A stretch of DNA of 64,000 nucleotides, taken from Streptomyces sp. BA2 (GTDB taxonomy: Bacteria > Actinomycetota > Actinomycetes > Streptomycetales > Streptomycetaceae). Below are positions 25,936 to 36,831 of this stretch, piece after piece. The DNA lies in contig NZ_WSRO01000002.1 of assembly GCF_009769735.1 (NCBI RefSeq), positions 7,117,001-7,181,000 on the forward strand, read 5' to 3'. Under the pieces are notes generated by a model. It was not told the DNA's origin, searched no databases, and worked only from the letters and a program-made list of their open reading frames with translations. The translations under genes were made by a program, and so were the position numbers. The stretch's first letter is position 1, and each line of letters starts with the position of its first letter.

Positions 25936-27186
25936 TCAGTCGCCCGCCACGCGCGCGTGGCGGGCTGCCGCGACCGTCGTCCGTGACTGGTGCTCGACCT
26001 GGTCCTCCAGCGGCACCCAGCGCGCCCTGAACCGCTCGGCGAACGCGTCGCTCCAGTGCATGACGAGCCGTTCGAGGCGGGGCGCTGCCCGGTCGCCCGC
26101 CGCGTCGAGGACCCGCAGCAGCATCGCGGCGGCCCGCAGCGGAAGGCGGCGCCCGAAGGCGTCGACGCTGCCGATGTACGCCATCGACGTCCCCGCGGGC
26201 GGCAGCCGGGCCCAGTCGTGGGCGAGGCCTGGCACCAGGTCGAGCGCCCAGCGCGCCGCGCGCAGCAGCGGCCCCTGCGCCTCCGGGAGCCGCGGCAGCG
26301 CCTCGCTGAGGATGTCCTCGACCAGGCGAGCGTCGTGCCGCAGCCGCTGCGAGAAGCCGCGCAGCGCGAGCACCGGGGAGGGATGGACGGCCGCGTCGTC
26401 CACGAGGTCGCTCGCCCACATGGGGACCTCGACGATGGCGGTCAGACCGCCGTACCGGTGGGCGTGGTGCCAGGTGGTGTGCCGGGCGTCCTCGGGGAGG
26501 CTCGGATAGGCGGCCGCCGAACCGGGGCCCGGCAGCACATGGACCCCCGGCCCCGACACCGGCCAGCCCGCGGCGTCCGAAGCCCCCGCCTCCACCGGTA
26601 TGTGCAGCTCCGCGGCGGACTTGGCGAACGGCTCCGCGAGCCCCGGGATGTCCCGCGTCAACTGCACCCAGCTGCCGCCGAGATCGGTCCCGTGCAGCGA
26701 CACCTGCAAGTAGGGCCGCAGTTCGTCGATGACGCCGGTCAGGGCGCGCGTCTCCGGAGGGAGCCGATCGGCCGGCAGTACGGAGGGGGACCACTCAGGC
26801 TGCTCGGGTCCCGCCGGCCGGAAGAAGTGCCGGTGGTAGTCGAACAAGGTGCGCGGGGCGGGCGTGCGGTGCAGGTGCGCGCCGTCCGGGTCGGCGCACA
26901 GGAGGAAGTGCCAGGAGGTGTCGGCGCGCAGGGTCTCGTCCCGCAGGGTCCATTCCGCGAGGCGGAGCAGCGTCGAGCCGCCGGTCGGTTCGTTCGAGTG
27001 CGCGCCCGCGACGACCAGGACGGCACGCGGGGAGCGGCCGACGGACAGCAGGTGCAGAGGCCTTCCTGCGCGCGAGGCGCCCACCTGGCGCAGGGTGCTG
27101 AGATCGGGGCGGTGGGCGGCCAACCCCCTTGCGGACAGCACGAGTTCGGCCACATTGGGATAGCGCTGATCCGCCAGTTGACTCAC
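25936..27186 (-). CDS. M14-family zinc carboxypeptidase-like protein
   Basis: About 416 aa from GTG 27186 (VSQLADQRYPNVAELVL); the frame stays open to 27243. Zinc and catalytic residues of M14 are visible: GAHSNEPTGG (His and Glu of HxxE), SLHGTD (second His) and a late AIVEVPMW (catalytic Glu). There is no signal peptide, so it appears cytoplasmic, unlike digestive carboxypeptidases. The C-terminal ~130 residues are a helical extension without a known motif. It may trim peptides or cell-wall stems. It is convergent with the FHA gene. Confidence 0.75.
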   Translation of the reverse strand: MSQLADQRYPNVAELVLSARGLAAHRPDLSTLRQVGASRAGRPLHLLSVGRSPRAVLVVAGAHSNEPTGGSTLLRLAEWTLRDETLRADTSWHFLLCADPDGAHLHRTPAPRTLFDYHRHFFRPAGPEQPEWSPSVLPADRLPPETRALTGVIDELRPYLQVSLHGTDLGGSWVQLTRDIPGLAEPFAKSAAELHIPVEAGASDAAGWPVSGPGVHVLPGPGSAAAYPSLPEDARHTTWHHAHRYGGLTAIVEVPMWASDLVDDAAVHPSPVLALRGFSQRLRHDARLVEDILSEALPRLPEAQGPLLRAARWALDLVPGLAHDWARLPPAGTSMAYIGSVDAFGRRLPLRAAAMLLRVLDAAGDRAAPRLERLVMHWSDAFAERFRARWVPLEDQVEHQSRTTVAAARHARVAGD

Positions 27187-27414
27187 CCCCGTCTTGTCCG
27201 CTGACGCAATCCGCAGTACGCCACGCGGTCGGGCACGTGTCAAGCGTGCGACCCAAGGGATGTCACCCCACGTCGGCCTTGTCCGACAGCGTCACCCGAA
27301 TGGGTGCATGGGGACTGCGTGAACGGGCCTTCGGTGATGCTCTGAGTCCGTGTCCTCGAGAACCGTGTCGTCGAGCTCGGCCCCTCATGGGCACCGTCTG
27401 TCACCGGCTCCGCC

Positions 27415-27444
27415 GAGCTCGTCCTCGAACGCCGGACGGGCTGA
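27415..27444 (+). repeat. Single arm of a Streptomyces intergenic palindromic repeat
   Basis: GTCCTCGAACGCCGGACGGG followed by CTGA lies directly before the P450 start. It matches, with a few changes, one arm of the perfect 49-bp palindrome at 51888-51936. Here only one arm is present, so it would not form the same hairpin. Confidence 0.5.
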
Positions 27445-27445
27445 G

Positions 27446-28507
27446 ATGCCCAGTCTTCTGGACCCCGGCGTGGAGCGTGATCCGTATCCGCTCTACCGCA
27501 CTCTCCGCGAAGGCTTCCCCCTCGTCCGCGACGAACTCCTCGGGGCCTGGCTGCTCAGTCGGTACGCGGATGTGCGTGCCGCGCTCGTCGACGCCCGGCT
27601 CGGCGCGTCGGGGGCCGGTCCGAGCCCGGCCTGCCAGGGGCTTCTGGAGCCCGCGCTGCGGGCCGCCGCCGAGCGCACCGCCTTCGTCCTCGCACGGCGC
27701 ATAGCCGGGCGGCGCGAGGTCGACCTCGTCGCCGAGTTCAGTGCCTGGCTGCCCGCGGCCGCCGCCGTCGCCGCGCTCGGGCTGCCCTGGGAGGACGCCG
27801 CGCGGGTGCGGGAATGGTGCCGTACGGGGCCCGCACACCCCGGCGGTCGCCACCCGGAGCTGGGCGGACTTCTGCGCCGCCACATCGCGCGGCGGCGCGC
27901 CCATCCCGGCACCGGCCTGCTCTCCGTCCTGTGCGACGCCCGGGTGGACGGGCAGGCGCTCCGCGACGACACCGTCACCGGTCTTGCCGGGACACTCCTC
28001 ACCGGTGGCGGCGAGGCCGCCGCCCACGCCCTGGCCTCCTTCCTCGCCAACCTCCTCGACCACCCGGCCCAGTTGGACCTCGTGCGTGCCCGCCCGGAGC
28101 TGATACCCGGCGCCTGGGCGGAGTCCCTGCGCCGTGATCCGCCCGCCCCCGTCGTGCTGCGCCGCGCGCTCGTGCCGATATCCCTGGGCGGCACAACGCT
28201 CCCCACGGGAGCCGTCGTGGCCTGCCTCGTCGGCTCCGCGGGGCGTGACCCGTTCCGCTTCGCCGACCCCGACCGCTACGACATCTTCCGCGCGGGCCCG
28301 GCGGATCCGGCGGACCCGGCGCACCTGGCGTTCGGCGCGGGTCAGAGCTTCTGCCCGGCTGCCGCTCTGGCCGCGCTCACCGCCGAGTGCGGTCTGCGGG
28401 CCCTGCTCGCCGCCATGCCGGGCCTGCGCTGGGCCCCCGGCTTCAGGCCCGCGCCCCGGGGCCTCATGGCGCGGGCGCCACGCCTGCTACTCGTCCGCCC
28501 CTCCTGA
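27446..28507 (+). CDS. Cytochrome P450-like protein with an atypical heme loop
   Basis: A 353-aa protein from ATG 27446 (MPSLLDPGVERDPYPLYRTL, a typical P450 N-terminus). ExxR is present as ESLRR. The heme loop reads FGAGQSFCPAAALA: the Cys ligand is kept, but the usual His is Ser and the following Gly is Ala. The I-helix reads TLLTGGGEAAAH, lacking the acid-Thr pair used for oxygen activation. It is shorter than the usual ~400 aa. Cys is retained, so heme binding is likely, but standard mono-oxygenation is doubtful. No ferredoxin gene adjoins it. It is convergent with treY and overlaps it by 21 bases. Confidence 0.8.
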   Translation: MPSLLDPGVERDPYPLYRTLREGFPLVRDELLGAWLLSRYADVRAALVDARLGASGAGPSPACQGLLEPALRAAAERTAFVLARRIAGRREVDLVAEFSAWLPAAAAVAALGLPWEDAARVREWCRTGPAHPGGRHPELGGLLRRHIARRRAHPGTGLLSVLCDARVDGQALRDDTVTGLAGTLLTGGGEAAAHALASFLANLLDHPAQLDLVRARPELIPGAWAESLRRDPPAPVVLRRALVPISLGGTTLPTGAVVACLVGSAGRDPFRFADPDRYDIFRAGPADPADPAHLAFGAGQSFCPAAALAALTAECGLRALLAAMPGLRWAPGFRPAPRGLMARAPRLLLVRPS

Positions 28508-30934
28508 GACCTGCTCCGGACCCGTCGGCACCCGCTCAAGAAGCACCACCGGCAGCTCCCCGAAAAGCTCCTCCACGCGCGCGTGCCCCGTGAACTCCCG
28601 CCCCCGAGTGAGCAGATCAGCCCACCGCCCCTGCGGAAGCTCCAGTTCCGTAGCGCGCCAGCCACCTGCCTCCGCCAGGCGCGAGGAGAGCCGGGTCGCC
28701 GCAGCGATCACCTCTCCGGAGCGCGCGAAGGCCACGCAGTGCGCCGCTCCCGGGCCCCGCGCAGCCAGCGGCTCGTACGTCGCCGCGCCGCCGAACAGCT
28801 CCGGGCGCCGTCTGCGCAGCCGCAGCGCGGTCGCCGTCAGGGCCAGCTTCTCCTCGGAGAGGTCCCAGCGGTCACGGTGCTGCTCCAGGTACTCAAGGAC
28901 GTGCGGCTGGAACCGCACGGGCCGCCGGTTGTCCGGGTCCACCAGGGCCCGGTACTCGCCCTCCGTGCCCTGGTAGAGGTCGGGCACCCCGGGCATCGTC
29001 AGCTGGAGCAGCGTGGCCCCGAGGACGTTCGCCCGCATGTGGGGCCGCAGGCTGCCCGCGAACTCCGCCACGGTGTAGAGCGGCGGCCCGCAGGGGCCCG
29101 CCTCCACGAACGCCGTCACGGCCTTCTCGTACGGCTCGTTCGGCTCGGTCCAGCTCGTGTGCAGGCCCGCCTCGCGCACGTGCTTGAGCAGGGCCATCTG
29201 CAGCCGTTCGTCGTAGGGGAAGCCGAAGCCGACGGCCGTCTGCCAGGCCGCCCACGCCAGTTGGGGATCCGGCGCGCAGGTGCCGCCCACGCGCGCGGTC
29301 TGCTCGGTCACGTCGACCAGGAGGTCGGCCCACCGCTCCGGGCACTGCGTGAGGACGGCGATGCCCGCCCGTACGTCGGCGCTGCGCTTCGTGTCGTGCG
29401 TGGTGAGCACCGTCCCCGCGTAGGGCCAGTCGCGCTGCACGCGCGCGCAGTAGGCGTGGAAGTCCTCGGGGGAGACCGCGGGGCGCTCGGGAGTGCCGCC
29501 CACCTCGGCCGCCGACAGGAGCGGCGCGTGCCGGTAGAACGCCGTGTCCTCGACCGCCTTGGCCCGCAGCGCCGACGACGTCTGCGCGAACCGCGCGCGG
29601 AAGCCGTCCACCGCGGGCCCGGACCCGAGACGACCGAGGACCAGGTCCCGTACGACATCGACCGCCTCGGCCTCCTCCCGCACCGCGAAGGCCGCCTTCG
29701 CCTCCTCGGCGGCACCCACCGTGAGCACCGAAGCCGGTTCGGCGCCCCCGGCGACGTACGGACGGTAGACGGGAAGCCGCACGAGCAGCTCCAGGAGCGC
29801 GGTGCGCAGGGCCCATGGCGCGTGGTCGCGCAGCGCGGGGTCCGCGGCGCAGAGCGCGGTCGCCTCGCGCGTGAGGCGGTCGGTCTCGGCGGCCAGCTCA
29901 TGGGTGAGCACCTTGTACGCGGCGCGCCGCACCGTCGCCCCCCAGTCGCCGCCCCGGTCCACCGCGGGCGCCGCGAACCTCCGGTACTGGCCGAGGAGCT
30001 CACCCGCTCCCGCCGGGTCCGTGAAGAGGCCGTCGAGATGGCGCAGCGCGTCGTATCCGGTGGTGCCCGCTACGGGCCACGCGGCGGGCAGCTGCTCCCC
30101 GTCGGCGAGGATCTTCTCGACGACCGTCCAGCGCCCGCGCGTGGCCTCCTGGAGCCGCTGGAGGTACGCCCCCGGATCCGCGAGGCCGTCGGGATGGTCG
30201 ATCCGCAGCCCCTCCACGACGCCGTCCCGCAGCAGTTCGAGGATCTTCGCGTGGGTCGCGTCGAACACCTCGGGGTCCTCGACGCGCACCCCGATGAGGT
30301 CCGAAATGGTGAAGAAGCGCCGGTAGTTGAGCTCTGTACGGGCAAGACGCCACCATGCGAGCCGGTACCACTGGGCGTCCAGGAGACGCGGCAACGGCAG
30401 CTCACCGGTGCCTTCGCGCAAGGGGAACTCGTGTTCGTGGTAGCGCAGCACGTCGCCGTCCACCCGCAGCCGCTCCAGCTCGTCCCCGACCCCGCGCCCG
30501 AGCACCGGAAGCAGCACACGCCCGTCGCCCGCGTCCCAGTCGATGTCGAACCAGCGCGCATACGGCGATGTGGGTCCCTCCCGCAGGACCTCCCAGAGAG
30601 CGTGGTTGTGGCGCGGCACGGCAGCCATGTGGTTCGGCACGATGTCCACGACGAGGCCGAGCCCGTGCGCCCGCGCGGTGCGGGAGAGGGACCGCAGCCC
30701 CTCCTCGCCGCCGAGTTCGTCACGCACGCGCGCGTGGTCCACGACGTCGTATCCGTGCGTGGACCCCGGAACGGCCTCAAGCACGGGCGACAGATGCAGA
30801 TGCGAGACCCCCAGCGATGCCAGGTACGGGACGGCCGCTTCGGCGGCCTCGAAGGGGAACTCCGGCTGGAGCTGCAGCCGGTACGTGGCGGTGGGCGGCG
30901 GCGGAACCGCGGGCTCTGAGCGCTCAGGCGTCAT
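28487..30934 (-). CDS. treY: Malto-oligosyltrehalose synthase
   Basis: An 815-aa GH13 isomerase that turns the reducing end of maltodextrin into an alpha-1,1-linked trehalose unit, the step before TreZ. It begins ATYRLQLQPEFPFEAA, the family signature. Catalytic regions are VVDIVPNHMA, GLRIDHPDG (nucleophile), WTVVEKIL (acid) and VLTTHDTKRSADVR (third Asp plus the TreY-specific KRS-DVR). The full length is usual for the family. The start is ATG 30934, with the divergent MFS gene 81 bases away. Confidence 0.95.
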   Translation of the reverse strand: MTPERSEPAVPPPPTATYRLQLQPEFPFEAAEAAVPYLASLGVSHLHLSPVLEAVPGSTHGYDVVDHARVRDELGGEEGLRSLSRTARAHGLGLVVDIVPNHMAAVPRHNHALWEVLREGPTSPYARWFDIDWDAGDGRVLLPVLGRGVGDELERLRVDGDVLRYHEHEFPLREGTGELPLPRLLDAQWYRLAWWRLARTELNYRRFFTISDLIGVRVEDPEVFDATHAKILELLRDGVVEGLRIDHPDGLADPGAYLQRLQEATRGRWTVVEKILADGEQLPAAWPVAGTTGYDALRHLDGLFTDPAGAGELLGQYRRFAAPAVDRGGDWGATVRRAAYKVLTHELAAETDRLTREATALCAADPALRDHAPWALRTALLELLVRLPVYRPYVAGGAEPASVLTVGAAEEAKAAFAVREEAEAVDVVRDLVLGRLGSGPAVDGFRARFAQTSSALRAKAVEDTAFYRHAPLLSAAEVGGTPERPAVSPEDFHAYCARVQRDWPYAGTVLTTHDTKRSADVRAGIAVLTQCPERWADLLVDVTEQTARVGGTCAPDPQLAWAAWQTAVGFGFPYDERLQMALLKHVREAGLHTSWTEPNEPYEKAVTAFVEAGPCGPPLYTVAEFAGSLRPHMRANVLGATLLQLTMPGVPDLYQGTEGEYRALVDPDNRRPVRFQPHVLEYLEQHRDRWDLSEEKLALTATALRLRRRRPELFGGAATYEPLAARGPGAAHCVAFARSGEVIAAATRLSSRLAEAGGWRATELELPQGRWADLLTRGREFTGHARVEELFGELPVVLLERVPTGPEQVSGGADE

Positions 30935-31015
30935 GCGAACGTACGTACCCGCCTGGCGGGCTTTCGTGCCATCGACTCATGCTTCTGGCCGTCAGGGTGT
31001 CGCTAGCTTCGGACG

Positions 31016-32294
31016 ATGGCTGCAAAAGTACAGGTCGCCCAGGACGGGCCACGGGACGACCGGGAGAACCGGGAGGGCCGGGGCGCGCCCGGCCTCCTGG
31101 ACACCTACCGGGAAGTGATCGGGCACACCGGGGCGCTCCTCCCGGTGATCTCGTTCCTCGGCAGGCTCCCCGTGGCCATGATCCAGTTCGGCAGTGTCCT
31201 GCTGGTCACCGAGACCAGCGGATCGCTCGCCACGGGCGGCGTGGTCGCCTGCGCGCTCGCGCTCGGCCAGGTGGCCATGGGCCCGCTCGTCGGCCGCCTC
31301 GCCGACCGGCGGGGCCAGCGCGCCGTCGTCCTCGGCTTCTCGCTGCTCAACGCCGTGGCGATCACGGTCTACACGATCGGCGCCCTCCTGGAGCTGCCCA
31401 CACCCGTGCTCGTCGCCCTCGCCGTGCTCGCCGGCGCGAGCATCCCGGGGATCGGCCCGCTGGCCCGCGCACGCGCCGTCCCGCTGGTCCGCCGGGCAGG
31501 TGGTGACGACCGTCTGGTCAACACCGTGCTGTCCCTGGAGAGCACCATGGACGAACTGTCCTTCGTGCTCGGCCCCGCCCTGGTCGGCCTTGCCGCCGTA
31601 GCGGGCCACCCTGCGTACGCCTTCGGCGCCGCCGCCCTTCTGGTCGCCGTCTGCGGCTCCGGCTTCGCGCTGCACCCCACGGGCCGGACGGCCCAGGTGA
31701 CGGGGCAGGCACCACGCGCGCGTGGCGACCGGCAACGCCTCCCGCGCCAGGTCGTCGTCGTACGCGTCGGGCTCGTCTTCGTCGGTGTGCTGCTCGGCGC
31801 CTGTGGAGCGGGCATCACGGCCCTCACCGAGGAGTTGGGCCGGCCGGGCCAGGCGGGTCTGGTCTACGCCGCCATGGGCGTCATGAGCGCCGTCGTGGGG
31901 CTCTCCATGGCCGCGCTGCCCGAGCGCTTCGGTCTGTACGCACGCTGGCGCCTGGCGACTGCCGCCGCGGCGCTGCTCTCCCTGCCGCTGGTGTGGACGG
32001 ACAGCATGACGGGGCTGTACCTCGTGGTGACCGTCTTCGGCGCGATCTTCGCCCCGAACCTGATCACCGGCTTCGCGCTCACCGAGCGCTCCTGCCCGCC
32101 GCGGCGCCTCGCCGAGGGGATGACGTGGGCGGCGAGTGCCTTCGTCGGCGGCCAGGCGGTCACGCTCGCCGTGGCGGGCCGCCTGGCGGAGTCCTATGGC
32201 CCCGGAGCGGCGTTCGCGCTCGGCAGCGCGGCCGCAGCCGTGGCGTTCCTCGTGGCGCTGGTGGCGCGCCCCCCGGCCGAGGGCGGGCCTCAGG

Positions 32295-32320
<26 letters not shown>
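31016..32320 (+). CDS. MFS transporter
   Basis: A 434-aa protein with 12 predicted membrane segments starting at ~40 (GALLPVISFLGRLPVAMIQF). It has an MFS loop GRLADRRGQRAV between helices 2 and 3, and a cytoplasmic loop near 220 (RARGDRQRLPRQ). The N-terminal 30 residues are charged. It is probably a drug or metabolite exporter; the substrate is unknown. It is divergent from treY and convergent with glgX, overlapping glgX by 26 bases. Confidence 0.85.
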
Positions 32321-34403
<2,083 letters not shown>

Positions 34404-34561
34404 GCATACGACTCTTCCACTACCGCCCCCTCGGCCCGGGGTCACTTTGGTCAGAGTCTCCCCGAAAGTGGGGCAACCACGCGGGAGTTGAACCCGTCTA
34501 ACCGACCGACCACATACTCGGTATGCCCCTTCTTGGGGCTCGTGGGGGAAAAGGGGAGTAA

Positions 34562-35347
34562 GTGAGAGAGCTAGTCAGACGTCACCTGGGGAAGGTGATG
34601 GCGGGCGCGGCGGTCGCGACGGCTGCCACCGCCGTGCTGGTGGGCGTCACACTGCCGGGGGCGGGCGAGTCGGGGGACAGCCAGGCCAACGCGGCGGCCG
34701 CGGAGCAGAACGCGATCGCGAAGGACGGCGTCGTCGAGGCCGCGCCCGACGAGGGCGAGAAGGGCATAGGCAGCGACCCGCTGACCGACGCCGAGATGGA
34801 GCGCGCCGAGAAGGCCTCGGTGACGAACGGTCTGCGCTCCAGCGCCAGGGACGTCGAAGGAGACCGCGGACCGCAGCTCCTTTCGACGAACCTCAGTGAG
34901 CCGGATCCGAGCGACGCCGGTGCCACGGCCCCGCGCAGCGCGGAAGTCGTCTACTACGACTACAAGAAGGACGCGGTCATCACCAAGACGGTCAACGTGG
35001 AGACCGGCAAGGTGGAGGACACGAACACCGCACAGAACGTCCAGCCGCCGCCCAGCCAGGAAGAGCTCGCCGAGGGCGCGAAGCTGCTGATCGCCGACCC
35101 GCTCGGCAAGGGCCTGAAGCAGGACTTCAAGCACGCCACGGGCAAGGCGCTCACCGGCCCGGGGCAGTTGCAGCTGAGCGGCATGGTCTTCCGCAAGGAG
35201 ACCGTCGAGCGCGTGCCGTCCGACCTCACCGAGTGCGGCAAGCACCGGTGCCTCCAGGTCGTCACCAAGGTCAAGAACGGCCCGTGGATCGACACCCGGT
35301 CCCTCGTCGTCGACCTGAGCACCCGTTCCGTGGGCCGCCTCGGCTGA
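34562..35347 (+). CDS. Secreted protein resembling the N2/N3 part of copper amine oxidases
   Basis: A 261-aa protein from GTG 34562 with AGGGGAG just upstream. The basic N-terminus plus hydrophobic stretch (KVMAGAAVATAATAVLVGV) is a signal peptide or anchor. After an acidic linker, residues ~125-260 read VVYYDYKKDAVITKTVNVET, then GKVEDT, QPPPSQEELAEGAKLLIADP, and a final CGKHRC and NGPWIDTRSLVVDLSTRSVG. This matches the order seen in CuAO N3 domains (a D-Y strand, V..TG.V, then EE..A..LL..DP). The catalytic-domain gene follows after 64 bases, so the two may form one enzyme. Otherwise it is an uncharacterised exported protein. Confidence 0.6.
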   Translation: MRELVRRHLGKVMAGAAVATAATAVLVGVTLPGAGESGDSQANAAAAEQNAIAKDGVVEAAPDEGEKGIGSDPLTDAEMERAEKASVTNGLRSSARDVEGDRGPQLLSTNLSEPDPSDAGATAPRSAEVVYYDYKKDAVITKTVNVETGKVEDTNTAQNVQPPPSQEELAEGAKLLIADPLGKGLKQDFKHATGKALTGPGQLQLSGMVFRKETVERVPSDLTECGKHRCLQVVTKVKNGPWIDTRSLVVDLSTRSVGRLG

Positions 35348-35411
35348 TTTCGGCCGCTCGCGCACGACACCACACTTCTGCTTCTCCTCGTACGAGGGAG
35401 TTCACACCGCA

Positions 35412-36728
35412 ATGCACGTCAACAGACTTTCGCGCGCCCGCAAACGGGCCACCATGGCCCTCGCGGTCTCCGCGCTGATCGGCGGCGCCGTCACCGTCGC
35501 CTCGCCCGCATCGGCCGCACCCCAGGCGCCGAGCGCCCCCGCGGCGGCGGCCGACTGCAGTGACGCCTACAAGATCGAGCAGACCGTCGACGGCGGCACG
35601 ACCTGGCGCATGTGCTGGCACTACAACAGCCTTTCCGGCCTGATCCTCGACAAGATCAGCTACCAGCCCAAGGACGAGGCGAAGCCGATACCCGTCCTGA
35701 CCAGCGCCCGGCTCGCGCAGGTCCACGTCCCCTACGACGACGGCGAGGCCGAGTACGACGACGTCACCGGCACCGACTTCGGCCAGGCCCTGCAGAACCT
35801 GAACCCCGGCGAGTGCCCCGGCGGCACCATCAAGACGGTGAAGGTCCCGCAGCGGGGCAACGTGAAGGGCCTGTGCACCACCACGCGCGCGCGTGGGCAC
35901 GCGTACCGCCTCAACGACGACGCGAGCACCGGCGGCAACGGCAAGGTCTACACCGGCCAGGGCAAGGACCTGCTCGTCTACACCGTGAACAAGGCCTCCT
36001 GGTACGAGTACATCACCGAGTGGCGGTTCTCGTCGGACGGCACCATCACCTCCCAGGTCGGCGCGACCGGCAGCCTCTCGCCGTACGACTACGACGGCGG
36101 CGACAGCCGCGGCTGGCCCATCGGCAAGGGTGACCAGGCCAAGGCCGAGAGCCACGCCCACAACGTCTTCTGGCGGCTCAACTTCGGCCTCGACGGCTCC
36201 CCGAAGGCCAAGGTCGAGCAGTACGACTCCAAGGTCACCGCGCCCGCCGGCCAGGGCAGCCCCACCACGAAGACCACCCGCACCAAGGTCACCAAGGAGC
36301 TCGCCGGCGACCGCAAGGACATGCGCTGGTGGCGCATGGTCAGCGGGGCCGGCAAGAACAAGGACGGCCACCCCCGTTCGTACGAGTTCGTGCCCGGGGC
36401 CAGCACCAAGCACGCCGGACGCCCCTTCACCAAGCACGACGTGTACTTCACCGAGTACAAGAAGTGCGAGCAGTACGCGAGCAACAACATAGGGTGCCCC
36501 GACGGCGCACCGACCAGCGTCGACAAGTGGGCCAACGGCCAGACCCTCAAGCACCCGATCGCCTGGGTCAACATCGGCTACCACCACATCGCCCGTGACG
36601 AGGACCAGCAGCCGATGCCGGTCCACTGGCAGGGCTTCTCGCTGGCCGCGCGCGACGTCACCGCTATGAGCCCGCTCACTCCGCAGGACCTCGCCGGCCA
36701 GAACGGCCAGCCGCCGCTGGGTCGTTGA
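35412..36728 (+). CDS. Secreted copper amine oxidase catalytic domain-like protein
   Basis: A 438-aa protein with a clear Sec signal (TMALAVSALIGGAVTVASPA, cleavage near ASA-AP). The remainder follows the CuAO catalytic domain: VHVPYDDG, GECPGGTIKTV, then WYEYITEWRF where the family has N-Y-(D/E)-Y, whose first Tyr becomes topaquinone. Copper ligands are ESHAHNVFWRLNFGLDG (His-X-His) and a late IGYHHIARDEDQQPMP. The N2/N3 domains are absent here but appear in the preceding gene. The Asn before the cofactor Tyr is replaced by Trp, so cofactor formation is uncertain. It likely acts on extracellular amines. Confidence 0.75.
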   Translation: MHVNRLSRARKRATMALAVSALIGGAVTVASPASAAPQAPSAPAAAADCSDAYKIEQTVDGGTTWRMCWHYNSLSGLILDKISYQPKDEAKPIPVLTSARLAQVHVPYDDGEAEYDDVTGTDFGQALQNLNPGECPGGTIKTVKVPQRGNVKGLCTTTRARGHAYRLNDDASTGGNGKVYTGQGKDLLVYTVNKASWYEYITEWRFSSDGTITSQVGATGSLSPYDYDGGDSRGWPIGKGDQAKAESHAHNVFWRLNFGLDGSPKAKVEQYDSKVTAPAGQGSPTTKTTRTKVTKELAGDRKDMRWWRMVSGAGKNKDGHPRSYEFVPGASTKHAGRPFTKHDVYFTEYKKCEQYASNNIGCPDGAPTSVDKWANGQTLKHPIAWVNIGYHHIARDEDQQPMPVHWQGFSLAARDVTAMSPLTPQDLAGQNGQPPLGR

Positions 36729-36831
36729 TAATTGACCCTTGCCATCCGGCTGCACCGCCCGCCGCTCCCGGAGTACCCTTCCTTGATCGTTGAACGGGGG
36801 AGTGCTCGGGGGAGCGGAAGGGGTGCGCTGG

